Part shown: in pieces, positions 16,620 through 25,743 of the stretch | Position numbering within the stretch: the first letter of the stretch is position 1 | Layout of the letters: each line of letters opens with the position of its first letter | Origin: Methanomassiliicoccus sp. | Lineage (GTDB): Archaea > Thermoplasmatota > Thermoplasmata > Methanomassiliicoccales > Methanomassiliicoccaceae | NCBI GenBank assembly: GCA_012719175.1 | Contig: JAAYAX010000005.1 | Location: 186,001-250,000, forward strand | Reading direction: 5' to 3' | DNA: 64,000 nt | Made by a program: the position numbers and the translations under genes | The notes under the pieces: generated by a model | Seen by the model: the letters and a program-made list of their open reading frames with translations, nothing else | Database searches by the model: none | What the model was told of the DNA's origin: nothing

Positions 16620-18515
16620 ATGAAGAAGAAAAGAGGGGCGTGCTCCTCGGTGGCAAAGGTCGCGGTCCTGATGGTCTCGTTTGCCATGGCCGTGGTCATG
16701 TTCGCAGCCGGCACTGGCGTGGCTACGGTAACGTTGGACGCCGAACAGCAACAGGTTAGCGAGGGGGCAAGCTTCTGGATATACACCATGGCCGTGGATC
16801 CCCGGGATCGGCCGCACATATTGTATCATGATTCCAGCAACATCTATCACTCGGTCAAAGAGGGAGGTACATGGCGTTCAAGCATGGTCGACTCCATATG
16901 GGAGAGCTTCGACCTCGCCTTGGGACCGGACGACGGCCTGAACCTCTGCTACCTACGCTACAACTACATGGATGATGATGTCGAGCTCGTTTACTCCACG
17001 AATACAGGGGGCACATGGGGAAGCGAGGTGTTGGCGACCGGATGGGATATAATCTCTCCTCAGATCGCGGTCGATGGCCATGGCAACGCCCATATATGCC
17101 ATCACACGGCGTCAGGCGACCTCGTCTATCGGACCAACTCCGGAGGTTCCTGGACGGACTCCACCTTGGTGGACGAGGTGGACACCAACAATGGTCAAAT
17201 ATTCATTAGGGGCGAGGATGTGGTGGGAATATTATATTCCGACGATACTAATGGACTTCTTAAGAGCGCTACCAAAGATGGGGGCAGTTGGAGCACACAG
17301 ACCATCGACGAAGGTGCTTCTAGTTATTCCCTCGCACTAACGCCAGGCGACCATGATAACGTCCATCTCTGCTACATGGTATCGGGCAATATGTTCAAAT
17401 ACGCCACCACCAAGGGCGGCCAGTGGTACAGCGAGGTCATCCCCGGTTCGGGAATGGCCAGTAACTACCAGATAGCCGCGGGACCTGACGATAAGGCCCA
17501 CGTGGTCTACGTTGACGATGTGGATGGTGACCTGAAGTATACCACCAACGCAGAGGGCACATGGAGCACCCATTTGATCGATCAGAGCGGTGACGTGGGC
17601 AACTGTCAGATTGCCGTGGGCTCGTCCGGGGACGTGCACATCGGTTTCAATTATCCGTATGGGGACCTAATGTATGCGACCAACTCCGATGGTGCTTGGA
17701 CCACCCATGTGGTGGAGCACACTGAGATCGGGGTCCTTAGTAGCGGTCCGCTCATCATCGGCCCGAAGGGCATGGTGCACATCGCCTATCAACGGTCAAT
17801 GACGAACGAGATATTCTACGGCAGCTTCACGCCGTCGGTCATCACCCGGCCCGGCCTCCCCGAGAACGTAACGGTCACCCCTCAGCAGGGATATGCCAAC
17901 ATCACTTGGTCTCCGCCGGCTAACAATGGAAGTGCGGACATAGTCGCCTACAAACTCTACCGAGGGCCGAACCTAACATCGATGATGACCTTGGCGATCG
18001 TGGAGGGTACCTCCTTCATGGACGCGGGCACGATAGAGGGCACGACCTATTACTATCAGGTGAGCGCCGTCAATAGGGAAGGGGAAGGGGAGAGGAGCTC
18101 CATCGTGAACATCACCTTAATGAACACTCCCTCAGCGCCGACCAACCTGACCTTGAGCAACGAGGACGATCATATCCTGCTGCATTGGGAGCCCCCTACC
18201 GATGACGGAGGCTCTCCGGTCACCGGGTACAATATATTCCGCGGCGTGAACGATTCCGCCCTGGATCTGCTCACCACTGTGGACAACACATCGTTTGAGG
18301 ACTTCCAGGTCCTGGAGGGAGTCACCTATTACTACGCCGTCGTGGCCACCAACGACCTGGGCGCTGGCTCGACCTCTGAGGCGGTCAATGGTGCCATTAT
18401 TGTGAATGCCCCCTCGCAAACAGAGGGCCTACTGCCTCTAGCGGGTATGGCCATCGCCGGTGTGGTCGCGGTGACCGGGGTGCTCCTGTGGAGGAGAGGG
18501 AGATCCAAAGGGTGA
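16620..18515 (+). CDS. Anchored surface protein: beta-propeller repeats plus two FN3 domains
   Basis: A 631-residue secreted protein. A signal peptide or anchor helix (VAVLMVSFAMAVVMFAAGTGVA) is followed by about eight repeats of 40-45 residues of the kind IAVDGHGNAHICHH...GDLVYRTNSGGSW, which resemble blades of a BNR-like beta-propeller. Two FN3 domains follow (starting near PENVTVTPQQGYANITW and PTNLTLSNEDDHILLHW), then a C-terminal helix LLPLAGMAIAGVVAVTGVLLW with a basic RRGRSKG tail, so it is anchored facing out. A GTG lies two codons upstream of the chosen ATG. No enzyme motif is visible; an adhesive or scaffolding role is an inference. Confidence 0.85.
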   Translation: MKKKRGACSSVAKVAVLMVSFAMAVVMFAAGTGVATVTLDAEQQQVSEGASFWIYTMAVDPRDRPHILYHDSSNIYHSVKEGGTWRSSMVDSIWESFDLALGPDDGLNLCYLRYNYMDDDVELVYSTNTGGTWGSEVLATGWDIISPQIAVDGHGNAHICHHTASGDLVYRTNSGGSWTDSTLVDEVDTNNGQIFIRGEDVVGILYSDDTNGLLKSATKDGGSWSTQTIDEGASSYSLALTPGDHDNVHLCYMVSGNMFKYATTKGGQWYSEVIPGSGMASNYQIAAGPDDKAHVVYVDDVDGDLKYTTNAEGTWSTHLIDQSGDVGNCQIAVGSSGDVHIGFNYPYGDLMYATNSDGAWTTHVVEHTEIGVLSSGPLIIGPKGMVHIAYQRSMTNEIFYGSFTPSVITRPGLPENVTVTPQQGYANITWSPPANNGSADIVAYKLYRGPNLTSMMTLAIVEGTSFMDAGTIEGTTYYYQVSAVNREGEGERSSIVNITLMNTPSAPTNLTLSNEDDHILLHWEPPTDDGGSPVTGYNIFRGVNDSALDLLTTVDNTSFEDFQVLEGVTYYYAVVATNDLGAGSTSEAVNGAIIVNAPSQTEGLLPLAGMAIAGVVAVTGVLLWRRGRSKG

Positions 18516-18686
18516 GGCATGCGAGGTACCGCGTTGTAGAATGCCCATGTTCCCTTGCCTCTACCCCATCTCCATTCAGAATAGGCGAAAGGACATGAAC
18601 ATCATAGCCTGGATGCACCTAGGGCCTCCTGGAGCTGCATAAAAAAAGAGATAAAAAATTTGAGAAAGGGGGTGTTTGTTCACCCT

Positions 18687-20450
18687 TTACTTCTTGCGTC
18701 TCATGAACCAGACGCCACCGACCACAGCAGCTACCACGACTGCCGCGATACCGCCGAGCACTAAGGGGTTACTCAGCAGCGAGCCGAGATCGTCGGAGCT
18801 AGAGGCACCAACCGCAAAGGTGGTCTCGCCCGTCAATACGGCATCTGCATCGTTGGTGGCTTTGATCGCCAGAGTGTGGTCTCCCTCGCTCAAGCCCGTA
18901 AAGGTCACTGATGTGGCGTTGGGGTCCAGCTCAATGTAGTTGCCGCCATCGAGCGAGTACTCGAGCTTGACAATGCTACCCTCACCGGCCACGGTGAAAT
19001 CGACAGTGACATTGTTGCCGGAGAATGGCGTGTCGGTGTTCTGGAACACGATTCCAGGCTGTCCCGAGGAGATAGCGAAAACCTCCTCATGTATGGCCTC
19101 GGTGTTTCCGGCCATATCCTTGGCATAATATTCCACGGTGTGAGTGCCAGTTGTGGCTATTCCCACAGGCCGGGAATATGCTGCCCACGTGCCACCATCA
19201 ATACGATATAGGGTCTGGTTGACGCCTGATCCGCTGTCCGTGGAGGTGAGTGAGAACGCCGCCGCACCCAGGTATTGTCCACTGCTCAGGTCCCCAGACA
19301 CTTGTATCGTTGTCGATGGAAGGACCGTATCAACGATGGTGGTGGCATCTGCCACGTCTCGTTTCGTCTCGGTCCAGTTGCTGATCTCCTTGCCCTGGGT
19401 GAAGAACTCGTACGTCCCATCCTGGGTGGCCTCGAACATTATGGGGCTGGTGACGAAGGCACCGAACGGCTTCTCGACGGTGGTGTACTTGGCCCAGTTA
19501 CCGGTGCCGTTGACACGGTACCATAGATAGACCCAATCCATGGTGAGGCGAAGGGGATCGTTATCCTCGAAGGGGACAGGGAAAGAGCTGGTGGTCTGGT
19601 AGGGGCTGAGATCGCCCACGGAGGTGATGAGGGGCACCGCCGTCACGGGATCGGTGCCGACCACGGTGATATCGTCCAGGTACACTCCTTCCTTCATCGC
19701 CGTCTGGAACTGCGGGTTGTTGTGGACTCCATAGGATATGAAGGCCTCAACGGGATCTCCATCCTGTGGAGGGGTATCGCCGGAGACGAACTCGAAGCCT
19801 ACCCACGTAAGGGTGTTGGGCAATGTGAGCGTCACCGGTAGCCAGGACTTGGCGAGGGCCTGCTCCTGCGTGCAGGTCCACACGACATGCTTCGTCAGGC
19901 TAGTGTTGCTGCCCGTGTAGTAGAAGGCGCTGAGGAAATCATACCCCACGGCCGTTCCGGTCTCGGGCCTCTTCGCGTCCGATATTCCGGTATCAGAGTA
20001 GAACCAGAACGTCATGGTGATATTGTTGTAATATGTCGCTCCGGAAACATATTTGCGCATGACCGCATCCATGTCAGTATCGTAGCGCATAACAAGGTTC
20101 GCTGGATCTCCACCACCGCCATTGCTGAGTATATCGGCGTTCAATGGCTGGACGCCGGTGCCGTTGAGGTAGTGAGTATTATACCCGCTCTTCGCGCAGT
20201 AAATGGAAAAACTGCCACTATGGGCTGTGTGCGTGGTGCGACACCACGTATCCGTGCTGGATTCAGGATTGTTATCCCTCTTGTCCCATTGCACATTCCA
20301 CTCTTCAAAGGTGCCCTCCTCCGCACCCTCGCTGATGAATGTCTTCTCTGCCGGCGTATCGGCCGCAGAGATCCCGGTCGAAAATACCGTCATGATCAAT
20401 AGTGTACACAATAGTAACACTAGAGCGGAACACAACTTGCCAGTGGTCAC
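18687..20450 (-). CDS. Anchored surface protein with OmpL47-like domain
   Basis: A 587-residue secreted protein. The signal peptide (ALVLLLCTLLIMTVFSTGISA) is followed by a jelly-roll-like region starting at GAEEGTFEEWNVQWDKRD and ending with EGVYLDDITVVG, the layout of carbohydrate-binding-like beta-sandwich modules. Next is an OmpL47-like domain (SGSGVNQTLYRIDGGTW ... YYAKDMAGN), then an Ig-like domain, and a C-terminal helix PLVLGGIAAVVVAAVVGGVWF with FMRRKK. The GTG start has AGAGGTCC immediately before it. It converges on the propeller-FN3 protein. Its ligand is unknown. Confidence 0.85.
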   Translation of the reverse strand: MTTGKLCSALVLLLCTLLIMTVFSTGISAADTPAEKTFISEGAEEGTFEEWNVQWDKRDNNPESSTDTWCRTTHTAHSGSFSIYCAKSGYNTHYLNGTGVQPLNADILSNGGGGDPANLVMRYDTDMDAVMRKYVSGATYYNNITMTFWFYSDTGISDAKRPETGTAVGYDFLSAFYYTGSNTSLTKHVVWTCTQEQALAKSWLPVTLTLPNTLTWVGFEFVSGDTPPQDGDPVEAFISYGVHNNPQFQTAMKEGVYLDDITVVGTDPVTAVPLITSVGDLSPYQTTSSFPVPFEDNDPLRLTMDWVYLWYRVNGTGNWAKYTTVEKPFGAFVTSPIMFEATQDGTYEFFTQGKEISNWTETKRDVADATTIVDTVLPSTTIQVSGDLSSGQYLGAAAFSLTSTDSGSGVNQTLYRIDGGTWAAYSRPVGIATTGTHTVEYYAKDMAGNTEAIHEEVFAISSGQPGIVFQNTDTPFSGNNVTVDFTVAGEGSIVKLEYSLDGGNYIELDPNATSVTFTGLSEGDHTLAIKATNDADAVLTGETTFAVGASSSDDLGSLLSNPLVLGGIAAVVVAAVVGGVWFMRRKK

Positions 20451-20967
20451 GGACCTCTAATCATCATTGGACTTTCTTAATACTTTCCGGAGAATAGTTC
20501 GCCTATGGGGTGCTTTTCGACATTCATCGAACGATCAACCCGTCCCTGCGCAATAGCGCTCTCCACTGGTTAGGATCAGCTCTTCAAGCCTATGGGTTCG
20601 AAGCATCAAGGATCAGGAGCGAACCACCCACAGGGGAGGGGGTGAGGAACGTTCGATCCCGAGAGGATACGTGATGACGCAATTAAGAATCGACGATCTA
20701 AACGCCCCGGTTTCCACGCTCTTTATTAAAATGATCGAAGGTCCAGAGCGAGCCCAAGTAAAAGGTGATAGGTCCTCATCCAGCGTTCTTTCGCCAGCCA
20801 ATATTTCTTTGACTTTGCCTGCTCTAAAAAACAAAGACAGATCTCTACACTTGATCGTCACTGGCCTTCTAGCCCCTATAGGTGTGCTGGCCATCAGGTC
20901 GTTAGTTGGTATAAATAATTATTGTAATATATAGTTGTAAGGGCATGGGCATCTGGGTCGCGATATC
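20451..20967. other. Intergenic stretch without recognised gene
   Basis: No supported gene. TATA-like sequences (GGTATAAATAATTA near 20909 and AATATATAG near 20928) probably drive the following flavodoxin-fold gene. Confidence 0.45.
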
Positions 20968-21516
20968 ATGAAGGTGATCGGTATCATGGCAAGCCCTCGC
21001 AAGGGCGGTAATGTGGACACGCTTGTGCAGGAAGTGCTCGACGGGGCCTTGTTGGCAGGACACCAGGTAGAGAAGTTCGGCCTGAACGAGATGAAATATT
21101 CCGGATGCCAGGCATGCATGTTCTGCAAGAAGAGCGGCCGATGTAGGCAGCATGATGATCTCGTCACCCTCATGTATGCCATGGAGGGGGCGGATGCCGT
21201 CGTGTTCGGGTCCCCGATATACTACTTCCAGTTCTGCAGTCAATTCCGCACTTTCATCGATAGGCTGTACATGTTCCTAGACGCTGATTTCAAGGTCCGC
21301 CTGGCGCCTGGAAAGAAGGCCGTGGTGATCACCAGCCAAGGGAATCCGGATGCCAATATGTTCGACCCGGTCTTCAACGAGTTCGACATGGTGTTGAAGA
21401 TGTACGGCTTTCAGATCAAAGGAGAGATCCACCTGGATGATGGTGAGAACCCATCAACAGCGAGAATGCGAACCGAACTGCTGAAGGAGGCTAGGTCATT
21501 GGGTGCGAGCCTGTGA
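20968..21516 (+). CDS. Flavodoxin-fold NADPH-dependent FMN reductase family protein (copy 2)
   Basis: Same length (182 residues) as the protein at 11369-11917 and alignable to it without gaps. It shares MKVIGIxASPRKxGN, the CQACMFCKKSGRC cluster and GSPIYYFQFCSQFRTFIDR. The cysteine cluster spacing is unchanged, so any Fe-S centre should be retained. Differences concentrate in the C-terminal third, where substrate contacts usually lie, suggesting diverged partners. It is transcribed alone from an AT-rich promoter region. Confidence 0.9.
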   Translation: MKVIGIMASPRKGGNVDTLVQEVLDGALLAGHQVEKFGLNEMKYSGCQACMFCKKSGRCRQHDDLVTLMYAMEGADAVVFGSPIYYFQFCSQFRTFIDRLYMFLDADFKVRLAPGKKAVVITSQGNPDANMFDPVFNEFDMVLKMYGFQIKGEIHLDDGENPSTARMRTELLKEARSLGASL

Positions 21517-21694
21517 CCCCCTTCATTTTTTTTATATTTCATAAAATATTTTTAATAACGATCGATCGGACTAAGATGATCGATGGCTTAAGATCCAATT
21601 AAAGATCGGCATTTAGATCGGCCCTTGAAAATCACTTTAAAAAAATTTAATAAAAATTACTATATATGGTGAATCAAAATCTAATTCGACTGCA

Positions 21695-22921
21695 ATGCTC
21701 TCCAAAGACGAATTGTTGAGAGATACATTATATTTCATTGCCCAGCAGGGGTGGGTGGAATCCGGAAAATCATATCTTAATTCCCTTGTTGAGTTCCTTG
21801 GCAAATCTTTGGAGGTAGAATACGCTCTCGTCGATGAGCTCATGCCCTCAGGAACGAGGGCCAAGACCATCGGACTTTACGCCAACGGGGCGGTCGTTCA
21901 CAACATCGAGTATGATCTGGCGACCACTCCCTGCGAGAATGTGATGGATAAGAAGCTCTGCGTTTTCAATTGCGGCGTTCAGGCGCTCTTTCCCGATGAT
22001 GACTTGCTGGTCCAGATGAACGTGGACTCATACATGGGCATTCCTCTCTGGGACTCCAAAGGGAAGCCCATAGGCCTGATCGCCATCATGGGGAACAAAC
22101 CGATCGAGGACATTGAGCTTGCGAAGAACGTATTGCAGATCGTGGCCCTGAGGACCGCCCACGAGATAGAGAGACAGCGTGACGATGAGGCCTTGGCGGA
22201 GTACTACAGCCAGCTAGAAGAGACCGTGATCGAACGGACCAAGGACCTTAAGGACGCCAATCAGCGGTTGGAGAAGGCCAACTTCGAGATAATGTCCATC
22301 AATGACAAGCTCTACACCATGGTAGGCATCACTTACCATGATATTACAAACCAGCTAATGGTCCTGAACGGCTCCTTAGCATTGATAAGTAATCGACCTT
22401 TGGATGAAAAGGTCAAGGAATCGATATCGAGAATGGATCGTTCGGTCAATATCATTTCTAGAACCCTCGAGCTATCCAAGGACTATGCTCGGGTTGCCGT
22501 GAAGGAACCGGAATGGCAACAGCTAACTCCAATATTGGAGAAGTTGAACAATCCCCGCATACCTATCAGGGCCGATGTTAAGGGGCTGTCCATCCTTGCT
22601 GACCCCCTCCTTCCCAAAGTGTTCTTCAACTTAATGGACAATGCTGAGAAGCACGGAACCGGCGTAGACCGGATCACCGTTAACCATTGTTCGGAAGGGA
22701 ATGTCCTCAAAATCATCTGGGAGGACAATGGTAAGGGGATATCCGCAGACAAGAAGGGATCCATATTCGAGCGCAATCCGACGGATGAGCGGGTCCATGG
22801 ACTCTACCTCATACGAAAAATTTTGAATGTGACGGGCATCGGAATGGAGGAGGACGGGATCTACGGTAAAGGTGCGCGCTTCACCATAAGCGTCCCCCCT
22901 GGCGCATATCGATCATCTTAA
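21695..22921 (+). CDS. Soluble GAF-domain sensor histidine kinase
   Basis: A 408-residue kinase without membrane helices. The N-terminal 160 residues form a GAF-like sensor (CENVMDKKLCVFNCGVQALFP, YMGIPLWDSKGKPIGLIAIM). A coiled-coil linker (SQLEETVIERTKDLKDANQRL) leads to a phosphoacceptor helix with TYHDITNQL (His 216), then a HATPase domain with NLMDNAEKHG, EDNGKGI and a reduced G2 box HGLYLIRKI. The GAF segment has four Cys residues, which could bind a metal or sense redox state. A receiver partner is not adjacent. The AT-rich upstream sequence includes TACTATATAT near 21659-21668. Confidence 0.88.
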   Translation: MLSKDELLRDTLYFIAQQGWVESGKSYLNSLVEFLGKSLEVEYALVDELMPSGTRAKTIGLYANGAVVHNIEYDLATTPCENVMDKKLCVFNCGVQALFPDDDLLVQMNVDSYMGIPLWDSKGKPIGLIAIMGNKPIEDIELAKNVLQIVALRTAHEIERQRDDEALAEYYSQLEETVIERTKDLKDANQRLEKANFEIMSINDKLYTMVGITYHDITNQLMVLNGSLALISNRPLDEKVKESISRMDRSVNIISRTLELSKDYARVAVKEPEWQQLTPILEKLNNPRIPIRADVKGLSILADPLLPKVFFNLMDNAEKHGTGVDRITVNHCSEGNVLKIIWEDNGKGISADKKGSIFERNPTDERVHGLYLIRKILNVTGIGMEEDGIYGKGARFTISVPPGAYRSS

Positions 22922-23136
22922 GTTTACACCTCCGATTCAACAAAACACATTGAATGACCTGTTCAGCAATGAGCGAAGACGTCCTTGATGGCCTGTTTAC
23001 ATCAATTCGTTGTAGGGACTTCCCTGGCCATGTGGCTAAAGCCCTATCCCTCAATAATTCGCTCCCATCCTGCAACTATGGTCTCAGAGGTTAATATTAT
23101 ATGGCTTTAAAGGCTCCCTGGTCGGAGGATGGAACC

Positions 23137-23679
23137 ATGGCGATATCCAAAAAGGTTCTCCTGATCATAGGGGTTTTTGCTGCTGCGGCGATTATCATCG
23201 TGGCTGCGGCGAGTTTGAATGGGAAAGAGAGAGAAGTCATTGATGTCAAGGAGGGTTCTGACGATCAAGGAAATACCGAGACCATCGATGTACCAGATAA
23301 AACGACAACGACGGTGCACCAAGCATCCAACTTACAGATGTCCACAGTCGTCAACGAGATCATTTCTGTGAACGGATCGGAAAGCTCGCCTCTGGAGATC
23401 AAAGCGGACCCTTTCGAGGGGAACCGGTATGTGATCTTGAACGTGAGTGTTACGAACCATCTCGAGGAAGAGCTCAGCATCATATCCGATAGCTGGAACC
23501 TTTACACCTCCGACGATCTGATGAACACCATCACTGCCAATGTCGCGAGCGATATTCCGGACGTCATACCTGCCGGGGGAACAGTAACCTTCCACATGCC
23601 CTTCGAGATCGTCGCAGATGCCGCCCCCACCATGCTAGAATACTGGGGGGCGGACCCTCTCATAGTAGATCTGGTCTGA
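23137..23679 (+). CDS. Membrane-anchored DUF4352-like protein
   Basis: About 180 residues. A single N-terminal helix (KVLLIIGVFAAAAIIIVAAASL) is followed by a polar linker and one Ig-like beta-sandwich of the DUF4352 type: FEGNRYVILNVSVTNHLEEELSI and VIPAGGTVTFHMPFEI. No lipobox Cys is present, so it is held by the uncleaved helix. The start at ATG 23137 has GGAGGATG upstream, better than the in-frame ATG 36 bp earlier. Function unknown. Confidence 0.75.
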   Translation: MAISKKVLLIIGVFAAAAIIIVAAASLNGKEREVIDVKEGSDDQGNTETIDVPDKTTTTVHQASNLQMSTVVNEIISVNGSESSPLEIKADPFEGNRYVILNVSVTNHLEEELSIISDSWNLYTSDDLMNTITANVASDIPDVIPAGGTVTFHMPFEIVADAAPTMLEYWGADPLIVDLV

Positions 23680-23880
23680 TGTCATCCTTTCCCTCCGCGG
23701 CGGCGATCGCCGAGGAGAGCTGGAACTACCAGGCCTGATCGCCGGAGGAGCGTGCTAAATACTGAGCTTATCATCGATCCCCCTATGCAAGATATTTGCT
23801 GCCGGAGGTCGACGGAGGACGGCGACAAGCCTGGATGTGTTTGTACTACGGGCTACCGATATCGCAATTCACTTCCGCCA

Positions 23881-24213
23881 TTAGAACGGTCCTTTCAGTG
23901 TCGGTAGGATCCATCCGACGATCGCTGCCAGTATCCATACGATGATCGCTATGAGCAGGGCCTTGAGCCAACCGATCTTGTACAGGGCCTTCAGCGCCAA
24001 CAACCATACGACGCCTCCCACGATCGCAGCCAGTAAACCGTCTCCTAGGATCCAATAAACCAGAGTATAGATCACAGTCCCCACGATCGCTGCGATAAGG
24101 GCGGTGACCAATCCCTCCTTCTCTCCGGTCAACTTGGTTACAATGTAGATCACCAGCGTGCTGACGATCAATGCAGCAAGGAAACCAATTGCAGTATCGA
24201 ACAATTCGGCCAT
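23881..24213 (-). CDS. Small four-helix membrane protein
   Basis: A 110-residue, almost entirely hydrophobic protein with about four membrane segments rich in Ala, Ile, Leu and Gly (FLAALIVSTLVIYIVT; LVTALIAAIVGTVIYTLVYWIL; LLAAIVGGVVWLLAL; ALLIAIIVWILAAIVGWIL). A short charged loop TGEKEG separates the first two. No family is recognised with confidence; similar small proteins are common in archaeal membranes. Confidence 0.65.
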   Translation of the reverse strand: MAELFDTAIGFLAALIVSTLVIYIVTKLTGEKEGLVTALIAAIVGTVIYTLVYWILGDGLLAAIVGGVVWLLALKALYKIGWLKALLIAIIVWILAAIVGWILPTLKGPF

Positions 24214-24548
24214 GGTCGAACTATCTGTTCTAAAGATATTAAAAATGGACGAAGCAAGTTAGTAATAAGAAATCAACATGGGGGTGGACCAGAACGAAAC
24301 TTTGCTTTTCAACCTCATTTTGTTAATGTCTCTAGGTCAATAACGTTCCTGATTCCGAAAACAACAAGGATTTAAACACCTCGATAAATGGTCGGCAGAT
24401 GATATCGTCCCCCACCGGAAGTAGGTCAAACTCCGGCTGCGAGCATCGGCACCCGCTCCTAGCGACCGTGATGTTACTACTGCTTCCGAAGATAGATGTC
24501 GCCTTTCCCAATCGTCGTCGGAAAGGCGTCACGGGGAAAACGGACGAT

Positions 24549-25628
24549 ATGAACAAAGAGGAGCGAAAGACGATCCTCTGGGAGGAACGTAGGATCGTCC
24601 TTTTTGACAAGAACCTGTTCCTACCAACGGTCAGCATTGAGCTGCCCCGTGGGGAGGCCGATGCCGCAGGAGCCGTCGTGGAATTGGACACTGACATCCT
24701 CGCAGATACGCGGGAGGGGTTGGACCTTCCCACACTGGACTATGATCCGGTCACGACCGCGAGACCTGAGGAGGCTGTGGAGGACCTTTCCCTGACAGAG
24801 CTCTCAACGCTACCTTCCCCGGTAGGTGGTGAGCAAAACGATACCCTCGAGGCCATGGATGATGAAGCCAGCGATGAGCCTCTGGATAAGACCATGCCCA
24901 GTATGTTACCATCCGATGACGGCTTAGGGATGGTGGAGGAGGGCGACGTCGTGGCATCTTCTCCTCAGCATATGGATGACCTGCCTCTCGTCGTGGACGG
25001 GCCGATGGAATCCATCTCCGGAGGTGCGCTGGTGCTGGTAGAGGGGGAGAAGGGCCAGAAGGCCCGGGAGCTGCTGCAACAGGTCGCCCTTGGGATCCTA
25101 GAGAACGGCCGATCGGTAACCTACGTCACCACCTCACAGTCCGTCCAGGGCTTAGTGATGGAGATGTTCGGAAGGGACCAACGCATCGCCACCTATCTCC
25201 CTGACCGTCGCCTACTGTGCGTGCCGGTCTTTCCGCTTATCGAGGGCAGAGGAACCCGTGACGGCCTCCTGGACAAGCTGATGGGCTCAGAGCAGCTTCA
25301 GACGTCAGACGTCCTCATCATAGACTCCCTGTCCGATTTCCTGGGGGATCGCTTCGAAGAGGCCAACTGCATTAGGTTCCTGGAATTCGTTCAGAACCTG
25401 AACGGCATGGGCAAAGCGGTGTTCTTGGTGGTCAACGACGGTCAGAAGGGAATACTCCCCCTGAGGCTGGAATCAGAACTGCAGCTATCTCTGCCCTCCG
25501 GAGAGGAGGGAATCTTGCAGATAAAGAGGTACCAGCAGGCTCACCAGGGTGCTTCGGAATTTCTACGTTTTCAGGTCCATCCCCGGGCCGGGGTGCTCAC
25601 CCATCCCCTCATCGTTGAACCCCAGTGA
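24549..25628 (+). CDS. ArlH/FlaH-like RecA-fold protein with degenerate Walker A
   Basis: About 360 residues. The first 155 are acidic and low in complexity. Residues about 159-359 resemble archaellum ATPase ArlH: GALVLVEGEKGQKARELLQQ, then SVTYVTTSQSVQGLVMEM, LLCVPVFPLIEG and the Walker B strand DVLIIDSLSDFL. The Walker A position reads EGEKGQKARE instead of a GxxxxGKS/T loop, so ATP hydrolysis is doubtful. No arlI, arlJ or archaellin gene is in the window. An ATG at 24399 would add 50 residues and lies at the expected distance from a TATA-like ATTTAAAC (24370-24377), so the longer form cannot be excluded. It is followed by the giant FN3 protein. Confidence 0.7.
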   Translation: MNKEERKTILWEERRIVLFDKNLFLPTVSIELPRGEADAAGAVVELDTDILADTREGLDLPTLDYDPVTTARPEEAVEDLSLTELSTLPSPVGGEQNDTLEAMDDEASDEPLDKTMPSMLPSDDGLGMVEEGDVVASSPQHMDDLPLVVDGPMESISGGALVLVEGEKGQKARELLQQVALGILENGRSVTYVTTSQSVQGLVMEMFGRDQRIATYLPDRRLLCVPVFPLIEGRGTRDGLLDKLMGSEQLQTSDVLIIDSLSDFLGDRFEEANCIRFLEFVQNLNGMGKAVFLVVNDGQKGILPLRLESELQLSLPSGEEGILQIKRYQQAHQGASEFLRFQVHPRAGVLTHPLIVEPQ

Positions 25629-25743
25629 GGGACGTCTGATGCAGGCCATGGTGGTTTTTATCGACTATCATAGATGATAGTCAGTCGAATACCTACAAAT
25701 ATCCCACTTTTCGCTGCTTGACAGGATAAAGGGAGCTATCGAA

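Noticed and set aside
20613-20894. 93-codon minus-strand frame in the 20.5-20.9 kb gap
   Set aside because: No start signal or motif, and AT/GC pattern is not codon-like.
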